Position numbers and translations under genes: made by a program. From assembly GCF_011383005.1 (NCBI RefSeq), contig NZ_CP049935.1, positions 3,596,001-3,660,000 of the forward strand: a DNA stretch of 64,000 nt, read 5' to 3'. Origin of the DNA: Phycicoccus sp. HDW14 (lineage in GTDB: Bacteria > Actinomycetota > Actinomycetes > Actinomycetales > Dermatophilaceae). Shown here in pieces: positions 8,857-16,607 of this stretch. Positions within the stretch are counted from its first letter, which is position 1; the number at the start of each line of letters is the position of its first letter. A model generated the notes under the pieces. It saw nothing but the letters and a program-made list of their open reading frames with translations. It ran no database searches and was not told where the DNA came from.

Positions 8857-9162
8857 TCACCAGGAGCTGGTGGTGACCCCCGGCAGCTCACCACGGTGGG
8901 CCATCTCGCGCAGCCGGATGCGCGAGAGCCCGAACGCGCGGTACACCGCGCGGGGCCGGCCGTCGACGACGTCGCGGTTGACGAGCCGGGTCGGGGAGGC
9001 GTCGCGGGGCAGCCGCCGGAGCGCGAGCCGGGCTGCTGCCCGAGCCTCCTCGCTCGCGCGCGGGTCGCGGGCCGCCTCCCGGAGGGCGGTCCGCCGCTCG
9101 GCGTACCGGGTGACCACCGCGCGCCGCCGGTCGTCGGCAGCGCGCAGGCTGCGCCTCGCCAT
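8857..9162 (-). CDS. rpsN: 30S ribosomal protein S14, zinc-independent paralogue
   Basis: 101 residues, the long S14 form, ending with the conserved block [19 protein letters not shown] and a terminal SSW. It has no Cys at all, so it cannot bind the zinc ion held by the short S14 form. It is the last gene of a three-gene run; its ATG overlaps the stop of the L33 gene by one base (ATGA). By analogy with Zur-controlled paralogues in other actinobacteria, it should replace the zinc-containing S14 during zinc starvation. A Zur box lies at the head of the operon. Confidence 0.95.
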   Translation of the reverse strand: MARRSLRAADDRRRAVVTRYAERRTALREAARDPRASEEARAAARLALRRLPRDASPTRLVNRDVVDGRPRAVYRAFGLSRIRLREMAHRGELPGVTTSSW

Positions 9163-9332
9163 CAGCGCGACTCCTTGAACTCGACGTGCCGGCGCACCCT
9201 CGGGTCGTACTTGCGCAGCACGAGGCGGTCGGGGTCGTTGCGGCGGTTCTTCTCGGTGACGTAGCTCGTGCCCGTCCCCGCACTCGAGCGCAGGACGATC
9301 TTGGGGCGGACGTCGGAGGACTTCTTGGCCAT
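9162..9332 (-). CDS. rpmG: 50S ribosomal protein L33, zinc-independent paralogue
   Basis: 56 residues: [20 protein letters not shown], then [21 protein letters not shown]. The standard zinc ribbon needs four Cys; this copy has none and is therefore the C-minus form. Start and stop overlap both neighbours by one base (ATGA at 9332 with L28, at 9162 with S14), showing tight translational coupling. It belongs to the large subunit and is expected to be made when zinc is scarce. Confidence 0.97.
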   Translation of the reverse strand: MAKKSSDVRPKIVLRSSAGTGTSYVTEKNRRNDPDRLVLRKYDPRVRRHVEFKESR

Positions 9333-9568
9333 CAGAGCCTCACTCCCTTCCGGAGCAGGTCGGCGACGACCGCGTCGATGCCGCGGGCGTCGATGGTCCG
9401 GATGTTCCGTGCCGACACCGTCAGCCGCACATGGCGCCGCAGGCTCGGGACCCAGTAGCGCTTCCGCTGGACGTTGACGTCGAAGCGACGTTTCGTCCGA
9501 CGGTGCGAGTGCGAGATGGAGTGGCCGAAGCCGGGGACGGCTCCGGTCACCTGGCAGGTGCGGGACAT
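9332..9568 (-). CDS. rpmB: 50S ribosomal protein L28, zinc-independent paralogue
   Basis: 78 residues starting MSRTCQVTG, the family N-terminus, then [19 protein letters not shown] and the C-terminal [13 protein letters not shown]. Only one Cys remains, so the zinc site of the C-plus form is lost. ATG 9568 is chosen over an in-frame upstream start at 9607 because GAGAGG lies just ahead of it and the family begins MSR. First gene of the leftward operon; the Zur box lies 49-63 bases upstream of its start. Confidence 0.96.
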   Translation of the reverse strand: MSRTCQVTGAVPGFGHSISHSHRRTKRRFDVNVQRKRYWVPSLRRHVRLTVSARNIRTIDARGIDAVVADLLRKGVRL

Positions 9569-9616
9569 CGGCGGACCTCTCGGGTGGTTGCGGGGTGCGA
9601 CCACCATGACATAGAA

Positions 9617-9631
9617 TGAGAACCGTTATCA
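9617..9631. promoter_or_regulatory. Zur box between divergent zinc-starvation operons
   Basis: TGAGAACCGTTATCA is a 7-1-7 inverted repeat with one mismatch (TGAGAAC against TGATAAC). It matches the known actinobacterial Zur pattern TGATAANNNTTATCA-like. The surrounding sequence is unusually AT-rich for this window. It sits 49 bases before L28 on the left and 27 bases before the small L31-like ORF on the right, so one site can repress both operons. Confidence 0.88.
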
Positions 9632-9657
9632 ATCTATTCCGAACGAGAGGCAGCCCC

Positions 9658-9765
9658 GTGCGACCCGGCATCCCCCCGCGCCACGAGTCGGTCGTCCAGG
9701 GCGTCCGCTCGACCGGCGCGACGTCCCCGACCCGCTCCACCGACGGCCCCGGGGGTGCGTCGTGA
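9658..9765 (+). CDS. Truncated L31 type-B-like ORF (35 residues)
   Basis: GTG 9658, preceded by GAGAGG, opens a 35-residue frame. It starts [13 protein letters not shown] and continues [11 protein letters not shown]. This resembles the N-terminus of L31 type B (M-K-P-x-I-H-P...V-V-F...T-R-S-T). The usual remaining 45-50 residues are absent. Its TGA overlaps the GTG of the next gene (GTGA), so translation is coupled. It is either a remnant of the zinc-independent L31 paralogue now kept as a coupling leader, or a chance resemblance. It is too short to be a working L31. Confidence 0.55.
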   Translation: MRPGIPPRHESVVQGVRSTGATSPTRSTDGPGGAS

Positions 9766-10847
9766 GCCGCGTTCCGGTGTTCCTCGTGACCGGCCTGCAC
9801 GCCGACTCGATGGCGGCCGCGACCATCGGCCTCCAGTTCGACCTCCCGGACGCCGTCGTCGTCCGGCACGACCTCGACGCCGCCGCCGGGCAGCTCGTGC
9901 GCACGGTCAGCGACCTCACCGGGCTCCTCGAGCGTGAGGTCGTCCCGCTCGAGCACGCGTGCGCCAGCTGCGCGGTCCGCGAGGACGTCCTGCCCACCCT
10001 CGAGCGCCTCGGTGCACTCGGCCGCTGGGGGGCGGTCGTCGCCCACCTCCCGGTCGCCGCCGACGGCCTGTCCGTCTGCCGGGTCCTGGGCTGGGACCCC
10101 GCGGCGGCGCCGAGCGTGCGGATCGCCGGCGTCGTCGCCGCGCTCGACGGCACGGCGGCCCTCGACGACCTCCTCGGCGACGAGATCCTGCCGGAGCGCG
10201 ACCTCGGCACCCTGGAGTCCGACCGGCGCGGTGTCGGCGAGGTGCTCGGCGGGATGGTCGAGTACGCCGACCTCGTCGCCCTCTTCGGTGAGACCCCGGA
10301 CGCCGCCGTCGAGCTGGCCCGACATCTCGCCCGCCCCGGTGCCCTCGTCACGCGGGACTGGCCGGGCCTGCGCGCCGACCGGCTGCTGCCCGGCCTCCAC
10401 GACCACGACGCCACCGAGGCGTGGGTCGGTGAGGTGCACGAGGGTCCGAGCCGGGTCGGGGAGGGCCACCACGTGTGGAGCCTCGAGCTCGTGGCCGACC
10501 GGCCCCTGCACCCGCAGCGCCTGCGCGAGCGGGTCGACGTCCTCGGCGGTGGGCCGTTCCGCTCGCGCGGATGCTTCTGGCTGGCCAGCCGGCCCGGAGC
10601 CATCGGCGTCTGGGACGGCGCCGGCGGGCAGCTGAGCGTCGGGCTCCAGGGGGAGTGGGGGCGTTCCCGCCCGATGACGCGGCTGCTCGTCACCGGCCTG
10701 CGCGAGGACGACGCCCGCGAGGAGCTGCGCCGGGTCTTCGGCGAGTGCCTCCTCACCGACGCCGAGCTCGAGGCGCGCGGGCCCTTCTGGGACGTCGCCG
10801 CCGACGGCCTCGAGCCCTGGCTCGGCCCCATCCACCGGGTCGCCTGA
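9762..10847 (+). CDS. COG0523/CobW-family protein with lost P-loop
   Basis: 361 residues with the COG0523 layout: an N-terminal domain starting [16 protein letters not shown] and a CobW_C domain at about 225-310 ([21 protein letters not shown] ending in REWG-like GEWG). Working members have a GxxGxGKT P-loop and a CxCC metal site. Here residues 10-21 read [12 protein letters not shown], without the GK[ST], and the metal motif is CASC (C67, C70). It is therefore probably not a GTPase in the usual sense. COG0523 proteins under Zur act in zinc delivery. GTG start overlaps the stop of the L31-like ORF. Confidence 0.85.
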   Translation: MSRVPVFLVTGLHADSMAAATIGLQFDLPDAVVVRHDLDAAAGQLVRTVSDLTGLLEREVVPLEHACASCAVREDVLPTLERLGALGRWGAVVAHLPVAADGLSVCRVLGWDPAAAPSVRIAGVVAALDGTAALDDLLGDEILPERDLGTLESDRRGVGEVLGGMVEYADLVALFGETPDAAVELARHLARPGALVTRDWPGLRADRLLPGLHDHDATEAWVGEVHEGPSRVGEGHHVWSLELVADRPLHPQRLRERVDVLGGGPFRSRGCFWLASRPGAIGVWDGAGGQLSVGLQGEWGRSRPMTRLLVTGLREDDAREELRRVFGECLLTDAELEARGPFWDVAADGLEPWLGPIHRVA

Positions 10848-10882
10848 CCCACCACCGCAGTCCCGACCGAAGGAGCAGGCCC

Positions 10883-11050
10883 GTGGCCGTCCCCAAGCGC
10901 CGCACGTCGCGCAGCAACACCCGTCACCGCCGGGCGAACTGGAGGGCCGTCGCGCCCGATCTCGTCCCCGTGACCGTCGACGGCCGCGAGGTCGTCGTCC
11001 CACGCCGCCTGGTGCGTGCCGTCGCGCGGGGGCGGGTGGAGGTCCGATGA
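10883..11050 (+). CDS. rpmF: 50S ribosomal protein L32, zinc-independent paralogue
   Basis: 55 residues: [20 protein letters not shown] is the L32 N-terminus. The usual C-terminal zinc ribbon with CxxC pairs is replaced by a Cys-free segment ([16 protein letters not shown]). GTG start at 10883 follows GAAGGAG. It lies 35 bases after the COG0523 gene and overlaps the L36 start by ATGA. It should replace C-plus L32 in low zinc. Confidence 0.95.
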   Translation: MAVPKRRTSRSNTRHRRANWRAVAPDLVPVTVDGREVVVPRRLVRAVARGRVEVR

Positions 11051-11169
11051 AGGTGCGCTCGAGCATCCGCTCCCTGAAGAAGGCCCCGGGGTCGCAGGTC
11101 GTCCGGCGCCGGGGGAGGGTCTACGTCATCAACCGGCTCGACCCGCGGTTCAAGGCCCGCCAGGGCTGA
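11047..11169 (+). CDS. rpmJ: 50S ribosomal protein L36, zinc-independent paralogue
   Basis: 40 residues: [20 protein letters not shown], then [20 protein letters not shown]. This is the C-minus L36 form lacking the C-x2-C-x12-C-x4-H zinc site of the ordinary protein. Its ATG overlaps the L32 stop (ATGA). Last gene of the rightward zinc-starvation operon; a hairpin follows 52 bases downstream. Confidence 0.96.
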   Translation: MKVRSSIRSLKKAPGSQVVRRRGRVYVINRLDPRFKARQG

Positions 11170-11220
11170 GTCCCGCGACGGCGGCCGCCGCTCCCCGGAG
11201 GGCGGCCTGCGGGGACGCCG

Positions 11221-11254
11221 GACGGGGCGCCGACCGGATGGTCGACGCCCCGTC
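11221..11254. terminator. Hairpin between L36 and HU genes
   Basis: Arms 11221-11235 (GACGGGGCGCCGACC) and 11240-11254 pair with one mismatch around the loop GGAT. It separates the convergent L36 and HU genes and can end transcription from both sides. Confidence 0.75.
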
Positions 11255-11271
11255 ACGGGGTGCTGCGTGGG

Positions 11272-11550
11272 TCAGCCGTTGACGGCGCGCTTGAGCTGCG
11301 CGGCGGCCTTGAAGCCGACCGACGTCGAGGCGGCGATCTGGATCTCCTCGCCGGTCTGCGGGTTGCGGCCGGTGCGCGCGGCGCGGGCGCGGGTCTCGAA
11401 GCTGCCGAAGCCGGCGAGCTTGACGTCCTCGCCCTTGGCGAGGTGCTCGGCGACGACGTCGAATGCCGCGTTGATGATCTCCTCGGCGGCGGACGCGGAG
11501 ACGTCCGTGCGCGAAGCGACGGCCTGGGCGATGTCCTTCTTGGTCGACAT
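11272..11550 (-). CDS. HU-family DNA-binding protein
   Basis: 92 residues, the length of a plain bacterial HU without the Lys/Ala-rich tail of mycobacterial HupB. The DNA-binding arm shows GFGSFETRARAARTGRNPQTG, with the family's Pro at the arm tip, followed by a closing basic helix. It bends and compacts DNA as a dimer. A ribosome site (AGGAAAGG) lies 4-11 bases before ATG 11550. It is a single gene, convergent with the zinc operon. Confidence 0.97.
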   Translation of the reverse strand: MSTKKDIAQAVASRTDVSASAAEEIINAAFDVVAEHLAKGEDVKLAGFGSFETRARAARTGRNPQTGEEIQIAASTSVGFKAAAQLKRAVNG

Positions 11551-11619
11551 GGGACCTTTCCTGGGTTGTGCGGTTGGTCGTGAACGTCCGACGCTACCGC
11601 CGGAAACCGTCCGGCGGCG

Positions 11620-12630
11620 TCAACGGCCAGTCTGGCGCGTCCGTTCCCGCCTCCGGCCACCGCCCCCTTGGGCCACGTGCCGGGCGGCGCGGTACCTCGG
11701 CGGGTCGCGCCGCGTCACGAGCTCGCGGCCGGCCGTGCCGTCGGCGTGGCACACCTCGAGCTGCACGAGTCCCTTGCGCTTGACGGGAAGGCGCAGCACC
11801 CGTCCGGCCGGCAGGGCGCGCGCGTGGGCCGGGTCGCGGGTCGCCACGACGTAGGACACCTTCTCGTCCTCGTGGCCGAGGGCCGCCCCCTTGAGCCGGC
11901 GGTGCAGCGCGGTGCGGTCGAGGCGGACGGCGAGGTGGCACCAGTCGCCCGCAGCGGCGAGCGGGCAGGCGGCCTCGTGCGGGCAGGGGGCGAGGAGGTG
12001 CAGGCCCGCGGCGAGCAGCCGCTCCCGGGCGGCCAGCACCGCCCCGAACCCGCGCGGCGTCCCGGGCTCGACGACGACCACGGTGCGTCCCGCGGCGGCC
12101 GCGGCGTCGACGACGCGCGCCGGCAGCTCGCCGGGCAGCTCCCCGAGGACGTAGCTGACCGTCACGAGGTCCGCGGCCGGGAGGGAAGCGCCGGCGGCCA
12201 GGTCGCGGTGGGTCCACCGTGCGCCGGCCAGGGGCGGAGGCCCGTGCTGTCCGAGCCGCCGGCCGAGCGCCAGGGCGTCGGCGGACCCGTCGACGACCTC
12301 GACGTGCTCGAGGTCGTCGACGGCGTCCGCGACCGCCCAGGCCGCCGCCCCCGTCCCGCCCCCCAGGTCGAGCAGCGAGGCGGTGGGCAGGTCCGGTGCC
12401 ACGTCGAGCGCGTGCCGCAGCACGCGGGCCACCGCGGCGTGGGTGGCGGGCATCCGGTAGGCGGCGTACGCGGCCGCGCTGACGGGGTCGCGCAGCACCT
12501 GCCGCTCGGGCGGCGCGCCGGAGCGGTAGACCTCGATGAGGCGGGCCGTCGAGCGGCGCAGCGCCTCCGTGTCGGCGGCCTCGAGCACCGCCTCCAGGGC
12601 GCGGTTCAGGGCGGTGGACACGGCGCCCAT
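11620..12630 (-). CDS. Rsm22-like small-ribosomal-subunit methyltransferase-fold protein
   Basis: 336 residues. The SAM-binding motif DLGGGTG is at 88-94 in a Rossmann fold, with an acidic strand end at VEVVDGSADAL. C216, C222 and C231 (CPHEAACPL...DWCH) match the Cys cluster of mitochondrial Rsm22 and its bacterial relatives, which can hold an Fe-S cluster. The C-terminal ~80 residues include KVSYVVATRD and a short OB-like end. The family is implicated in small-subunit assembly; the bacterial substrate is not settled. ATG 12630 is chosen because earlier in-frame starts would run into the thioredoxin gene region. Confidence 0.85.
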   Translation of the reverse strand: MGAVSTALNRALEAVLEAADTEALRRSTARLIEVYRSGAPPERQVLRDPVSAAAYAAYRMPATHAAVARVLRHALDVAPDLPTASLLDLGGGTGAAAWAVADAVDDLEHVEVVDGSADALALGRRLGQHGPPPLAGARWTHRDLAAGASLPAADLVTVSYVLGELPGELPARVVDAAAAAGRTVVVVEPGTPRGFGAVLAARERLLAAGLHLLAPCPHEAACPLAAAGDWCHLAVRLDRTALHRRLKGAALGHEDEKVSYVVATRDPAHARALPAGRVLRLPVKRKGLVQLEVCHADGTAGRELVTRRDPPRYRAARHVAQGGGGRRRERTRQTGR

Positions 12631-12696
12631 CCTGCCCGGGAGGGATGATCCGGGGCCCTGCAGGCGTTCTCTCCCACAGGACCGGTGCCCGCACCA

Positions 12697-12712
12697 ATAC
12701 CCGGAGGGGTAT
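12697..12712. promoter_or_regulatory. CsoR/CstR-type operator upstream of thioredoxin
   Basis: ATACCC-GGAG-GGGTAT is a perfect 6-4-6 inverted repeat, the shape of CsoR/CstR-family operators (GC-rich core flanked by TA steps). It ends 47 bases before the thioredoxin ATG. A gene for a member of this repressor family lies directly downstream. Confidence 0.75.
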
Positions 12713-12759
12713 GCTGGGCATCGGCTGACCGATCGACACCGACTGCGAGGAGCAGACAG

Positions 12760-13125
12760 ATGGCCACCGTGGAGCTCACGGCCGAGACCTTCGAGAAGAC
12801 CGTCGGCGACGAGGGAATCGTCCTCGTCGACTGGTGGGCGTCGTGGTGCGGCCCGTGCCGCCAGTTCGCCCCGACCTTCGAGGCCTCGAGCGAGACGCAC
12901 GAGGACGTCGTGTTCGGCAAGGTCGACACCGAGGCCGAGCAGGCGCTCGCCGGTGCCGCCCAGATCAGCTCGATCCCCACGCTCATGGGCTTCCGCGACG
13001 GCATCCTCGTCTTCCGCCAGGCCGGCGCCCTGCCGCCCGCGGCCCTCGAGCAGGTCGTCGAGGGCATCCGCGCCCTCGACATGGACGAGGTCCGCGCACA
13101 GGTCGCCGCGCAGCCGGCGGGCTGA
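12760..13125 (+). CDS. Thioredoxin
   Basis: 121 residues with the redox centre WASWCGPCR near residue 30 and the cis-Pro segment SSIPTLMGFRDG. This is a cytoplasmic thioredoxin fold without signal peptide. It reduces protein disulfides, and members controlled by CstR-type repressors can also act on persulfides. The start ATG at 12760 follows GAGGAG. A perfect CsoR-type operator precedes it and the gene for the likely repressor lies 139 bases downstream, so it is probably induced by sulfur or metal stress and not the housekeeping copy. Confidence 0.95.
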   Translation: MATVELTAETFEKTVGDEGIVLVDWWASWCGPCRQFAPTFEASSETHEDVVFGKVDTEAEQALAGAAQISSIPTLMGFRDGILVFRQAGALPPAALEQVVEGIRALDMDEVRAQVAAQPAG

Positions 13126-13210
13126 GCGTCCGTCCGTCGGCCGAACAGCGCCCACGGTCGGCCGACCGGCCCGAACGCGTCGGACGGCGCGTCACGAGAC
13201 CCCTTCCCGG

Positions 13211-13226
13211 GTACCTCCCCGGGTAC
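13211..13226. promoter_or_regulatory. Second CsoR/CstR-type operator, upstream of the repressor
   Basis: GTACC-TCCCCG-GGTAC is an inverted repeat of the same 16-bp length as the thioredoxin operator, with the same TACC...GGTA frame. It ends 38 bases before the repressor ATG, a position consistent with autoregulation. Confidence 0.6.
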
Positions 13227-13264
13227 CATCGGGCGCGCCGCCCACCACCGCAGGAGGTTCCTCG

Positions 13265-13525
13265 ATGGAGCTCGACCAGACCGAGATGCAGGCCGTCGTC
13301 AAGCGGCTCAAGCGTGCGCAGGGGCAGATCGGCGGGATCCTCAAGATGATCGACGACGGTCGCGACTGCCAGGACATCGTCACCCAGCTCGCGGCGGTCT
13401 CGAAGGCGCTCGACCGGGCCGGCTTCGCCGTCATCGCCCTCGGGCTGCGCCAGTGCATCACCGACCCCGAGGGCGGCACCATGGACGTCGAGTCGATGGA
13501 GAAGCTCTTCCTCTCCCTCGCGTGA
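13265..13525 (+). CDS. CsoR-family repressor, CstR-like (persulfide-sensor pattern)
   Basis: 86 residues, an all-helical DUF156 protein. Cys35 (GRDCQD) and Cys64 (LRQC) are 29 apart as in CsoR and CstR. The residue that would be the copper-binding His (position 60, four before the second Cys) is Gly, so the C-H-C copper site is missing. Two Cys without the His is the CstR pattern, which senses sulfane sulfur by forming di- or trisulfides. A strong AGGAGG precedes ATG 13265. Its stop overlaps the start of a methyltransferase gene. Copper sensing is unlikely; other reactive thiols or metals remain possible. Confidence 0.85.
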   Translation: MELDQTEMQAVVKRLKRAQGQIGGILKMIDDGRDCQDIVTQLAAVSKALDRAGFAVIALGLRQCITDPEGGTMDVESMEKLFLSLA

Positions 13526-14181
13526 GCGGGGTGTCGACGATGGACGCCACCGCCTGGGATGCGCGCTACGCCGGGGCCGACCTCGTGTGGTCGAGCGAGC
13601 CCAACCGCTTCGTCGAGGAGCTCGTCGCGCCGCTGGCGCCCGGCCTGGCCCTCGACGTGGCCGCCGGTGAGGGCCGCAACGCCCTCTGGCTGGCCGGGCG
13701 CGGCTGGGACGCCACCTCCGCCGACTTCTCACCCGTGGCCGTCGAGCGGGCCCGTGGCCTCTCGGAGCGCCTCGCGCCCGGTGCCGGGCCGTTCCGGGCC
13801 CTCGTCGCCGACGCGCTGGAGCCCGCGCCGCCCCCGCCGACCGGTGACGGCTACGACCTCGTCCTCTTCGCCTACCTCCAGCTCCCCGGACCCGAGTGGG
13901 CGCGCGCCCTGGCCGGCGGCGTCGCGGCGGCCGTGCCCGGCGGCACCGTCCTCGTCGTCTGCCACGCCGCCCGGAACCTCACCGAGGGCGTCGGGGGTCC
14001 GCGTGACCCCGAGGTGCTGCACGACCCCGACGAGGTCGTGGCCGCCGTCGCCGACCTACCCGTCGAGGTGGTCTCGGCCGAGCTGCGCGAGCGACCGGTC
14101 GACGGCGCGGACCGCCCCGCGCTCGACACGGTGGTCGTCCTCCGGCGGGTGGCCGACGAGGTGCACCCCGGCGGGTCCTGA
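13522..14181 (+). CDS. Class I SAM-dependent methyltransferase, coupled to the CstR-like repressor
   Basis: About 219 residues from GTG 13522, which overlaps the repressor stop (GTGA); ATG 13540 is an alternative. The SAM motif is LDVAAGEGRNALWLAGRGW, followed by SADFSPVAVERA. This arrangement is shared with small thiol/tellurite-type methyltransferases (TehB/thiopurine-like). YDLVLFAYLQLPGPEW is the motif-IV strand. The substrate is unknown. Translational coupling to a thiol-sensing repressor hints at methylation of a sulfur or metalloid compound, but that is inference. Confidence 0.85.
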   Translation: MSGVSTMDATAWDARYAGADLVWSSEPNRFVEELVAPLAPGLALDVAAGEGRNALWLAGRGWDATSADFSPVAVERARGLSERLAPGAGPFRALVADALEPAPPPPTGDGYDLVLFAYLQLPGPEWARALAGGVAAAVPGGTVLVVCHAARNLTEGVGGPRDPEVLHDPDEVVAAVADLPVEVVSAELRERPVDGADRPALDTVVVLRRVADEVHPGGS

Positions 14182-14195
14182 GCGTCGCGCGCCGG

Positions 14196-14828
14196 TCAGC
14201 GCGGCCGGGCGGTGCCGCTGACGAACCAGCCCCACGCCCGGAACGGACCCGGGGCGATGTACCGGGCCTGCTCGAGCTCGACGACGAACCCCGCCGCCCC
14301 GATCGTCGCGGGCAGGTCGCGGTCGACGTGGCAGCCGCCGGCCACCCGTCCCCAGACCGGTTGCACCCGCCGCTGCCATCCCGCCGCTCCGGCGTCGGGG
14401 GCGAGGGAGTGCTCCACGAAGCGCAGCGACCCGCCGGGCCGCAGGACGCGGAGCGCCTCCGCGAGAGCCCGGTCCACCTCCGGCACCGTGCACAGCGACC
14501 ACGCCGTGACGACCGTGTCGACCGAGCCGTCGGCGAGCGCCGACAGGTCGGCGGCGTCGAGGGTCGTGCGCTCCACCGGCCGCTCGAAGGCGGTGCGCCG
14601 GGGCCCGGACAGCTCCCAGGCGAGGTCCGACGGCTCGGCGACGAGCACCCGCGTGACGGCTGACGGGTAGTGCTCGAGGTTCGGTCCCGAGCCGAACCCG
14701 ACGTCGAGGACGACCCCCGTCGCGGCGCGGCAGACCGGCGCCCGCCACCGGTCGACGTCGGCCCCCTGGCAGGAGCGGTGCGTCAGCCGCGGCAGGGCGC
14801 GCTCGTCCCACCAGCGGCGCACTCCCAC
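14196..14828 (-). CDS. Class I SAM-dependent methyltransferase, METTL7-like
   Basis: 210 residues. SAM motif LDVGFGSGPNLEHYP, acidic loop LVAEPSDLAW, then DTVVTAWSLCTVPEV, and a post-motif block GGSLRFVEHSLAPDAG. The last block, with the following WQRRVQPVW and GGCHVDRD, is typical of the METTL7-like group. Members have been described as thiol or lipid-associated methyltransferases in eukaryotes; the bacterial substrate is unknown. GTG 14828 is chosen as start; GTG 14822 is also possible. It is convergent with the preceding methyltransferase, with only 14 bases between the stops. Confidence 0.88.
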   Translation of the reverse strand: MGVRRWWDERALPRLTHRSCQGADVDRWRAPVCRAATGVVLDVGFGSGPNLEHYPSAVTRVLVAEPSDLAWELSGPRRTAFERPVERTTLDAADLSALADGSVDTVVTAWSLCTVPEVDRALAEALRVLRPGGSLRFVEHSLAPDAGAAGWQRRVQPVWGRVAGGCHVDRDLPATIGAAGFVVELEQARYIAPGPFRAWGWFVSGTARPR

Positions 14829-14967
14829 GGCCCCAGTGTGACCCCTCCCACGACCGGCCGCGCTGTGCCGCGCGTCACGGCGTGGATACGGCGCGGGGTA
14901 TAGCGTCGAGAGTGTCCGGCCGGACATGCGGCGCCGGGACGGGTGGTCTTCTCGGCGCCGCGCTCGG

Positions 14968-16023
14968 TCAGCGCGAGGGGTCAACGAGCTGCATTCCGCG
15001 GGAGGCCGTGTCGCCCATCGCCACGAGCATCCGCCCCGCCTCCTCGAGCCCCACGGGTCCGCCCGGTGCGACGAGGGCCCCGAGGTCGAGGCGACCGGCC
15101 GCGACGTCGGCCAGCAGGCCGGGGTAGTCGGCGGCGGCCATCCCGTGGCTGCCGAGGACGTCGAGCTCCCAGCCGATGACCCGGTCCATCGGGACGTCCG
15201 GGCGCCCGGCGACCGGGGGCAGCAGGCCCACCTGCACGTGCCGGCCGCGGCGCCGCAGCGCGAGGACGCCCGTGCGGCAGGTCTCCGGTGATCCGACGGC
15301 GTCGACCGAGACGTGCGCGCCGCCGCCGGACCAGTCGGCCACCGCGGCGACGAGGTCGGCCTCGGGGAGCGCGCCGTCGAGCACCACCTCCGCGCCGAGC
15401 GCGCGGGCCAGCGCGCGGGACCCCGGGTCGAGGTCGACCCCGCAGACCCGCGCGCCCCGTCCGACGGCGACCTGGATCGCCGCGAGACCGACTCCGCCAC
15501 AGCCGAACACGACGACCGTGTCGTCGGCACCCACCCGGCCGCGGGCCACGACGGCGCGGTGGGCGGTCGCGACCCGACAGCCGAGCCCGGCGGCGGCCGT
15601 CGCCGGCACGTCGTCGGGCAGGGCCACGAGGTTGGTTTCCGCGGCGTGGACGACGACGCGCTCGGCGAAGGACCCGGGGTCGGTGAACCCCGGCTGGCGC
15701 TGGTGCGGGCAGACCTGGCCGTCGCCCGCCGCACACGTCGGGCAGTCGCCACACGCGAGGACGAACGGCGCGGTGACGGCGCGACCGACCCATCCGGAGT
15801 CGACGCCGGCGCCCACCGACTCGACGACCCCGGCCAGCTCGTGACCCGGCGTGTGCGGGAACGTCGCGATGTCCGGGTCGTGCCCCGACCAGCCGTGCCA
15901 GTCACTGCGGCACAGGCCCGTCGCCGTCACCCGCACGACCGCCCCGCCGGGCGGGGCGATCGGGTCGGGCAGGTCGGTGACGCGCGGGGTCGCGCCGAAG
16001 GCGTCGTAGACGAGGGCTCGCAC
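14968..16023 (-). CDS. Zinc-dependent alcohol dehydrogenase (MDR family)
   Basis: 351 residues. The catalytic zinc ligands are in GLCRSDWHGW and HTPGHELAG. The structural zinc lobe is present as CGDCPTCAAGDGQVC. The nucleotide fold shows VFGCGGVGLAAIQ followed by an acidic strand end (GVDLDPGSR), pointing to NAD rather than NADP. It oxidises an alcohol or reduces an aldehyde; substrate not predictable. ATG 16023 gives the standard N-terminus MRALVYDAFG. No operon partner is obvious: the gene downstream is 140 bases away, and the upstream GyrI-like gene ends only 18 bases before its start, so the two may be co-transcribed. Confidence 0.93.
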   Translation of the reverse strand: MRALVYDAFGATPRVTDLPDPIAPPGGAVVRVTATGLCRSDWHGWSGHDPDIATFPHTPGHELAGVVESVGAGVDSGWVGRAVTAPFVLACGDCPTCAAGDGQVCPHQRQPGFTDPGSFAERVVVHAAETNLVALPDDVPATAAAGLGCRVATAHRAVVARGRVGADDTVVVFGCGGVGLAAIQVAVGRGARVCGVDLDPGSRALARALGAEVVLDGALPEADLVAAVADWSGGGAHVSVDAVGSPETCRTGVLALRRRGRHVQVGLLPPVAGRPDVPMDRVIGWELDVLGSHGMAAADYPGLLADVAAGRLDLGALVAPGGPVGLEEAGRMLVAMGDTASRGMQLVDPSR

Positions 16024-16041
16024 GCGCCCAGCGTGCCAGCC

Positions 16042-16499
16042 TCAGGCGACGAGGACGACGACGCGGGTGCGCCAGTGGGCGGGGTCGCCCTCGGGGCGGT
16101 GAGGTACTCCTCCCACATGCCGCCGGTCGGGTGCAGGCCCTGGCTGCCGACCCACCCCAGGAGGTCACGCCAGGCCTGCGCGAGAACGGAGTACGGGCCG
16201 ACGTGCTCGGCCACCGCCGCCCGTCCGCCCGGGCGAGCGGCGAGGGCGACCCCGCCGTCCGGCGTGTGCACGTCGCCGACGACCGGGAACCCCACGGAGA
16301 CGTCCACCGTGTCGGTCGGCATCCCGTGGTACTCCGCGAAGGGCGGGGTGGCGACGTGGCCGCCCGCGTCGCCGACCGCCGCCGCGACGTGCTCGAACGC
16401 CGAGCCGAAGAAGTCCTGGAGCTCGGCGGCAGGCACCCGGCGGTGCATCGTCGCGACGGTCGTGGCCGGCACCTGCTCGAGGGTGAACGCAGTCATCAT
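16042..16499 (-). CDS. GyrI-like small-molecule-binding protein (single-base frameshift)
   Basis: The frame from ATG 16499 matches the GyrI-like/AraC-effector-binding domain (MTAFTLEQVPATTVATMHRR, then GGMWEEYLT). It then loses register. Adding one C to the coding-strand C4 run (plus strand 16093-16096) continues PEGDPAHWRTRVVVLVA and stops at 16042, giving 152 residues, the normal family length with its normal C-terminus. The domain binds hydrophobic or cationic ligands. As a stand-alone protein it may act as a ligand sponge or partner of a regulator. The break is probably an assembly error. Confidence 0.8.
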
Positions 16500-16607
16500 G
16501 GTCTCCTCGCTGCCACCACTCCCACGCTCCCACCGCGCGCAGGGGCCGGAGCGGGCGTGTCCGGATGATCACGCGGCCCTGACGCGGCCGCCGCCTATGC
16601 TCGTCGG

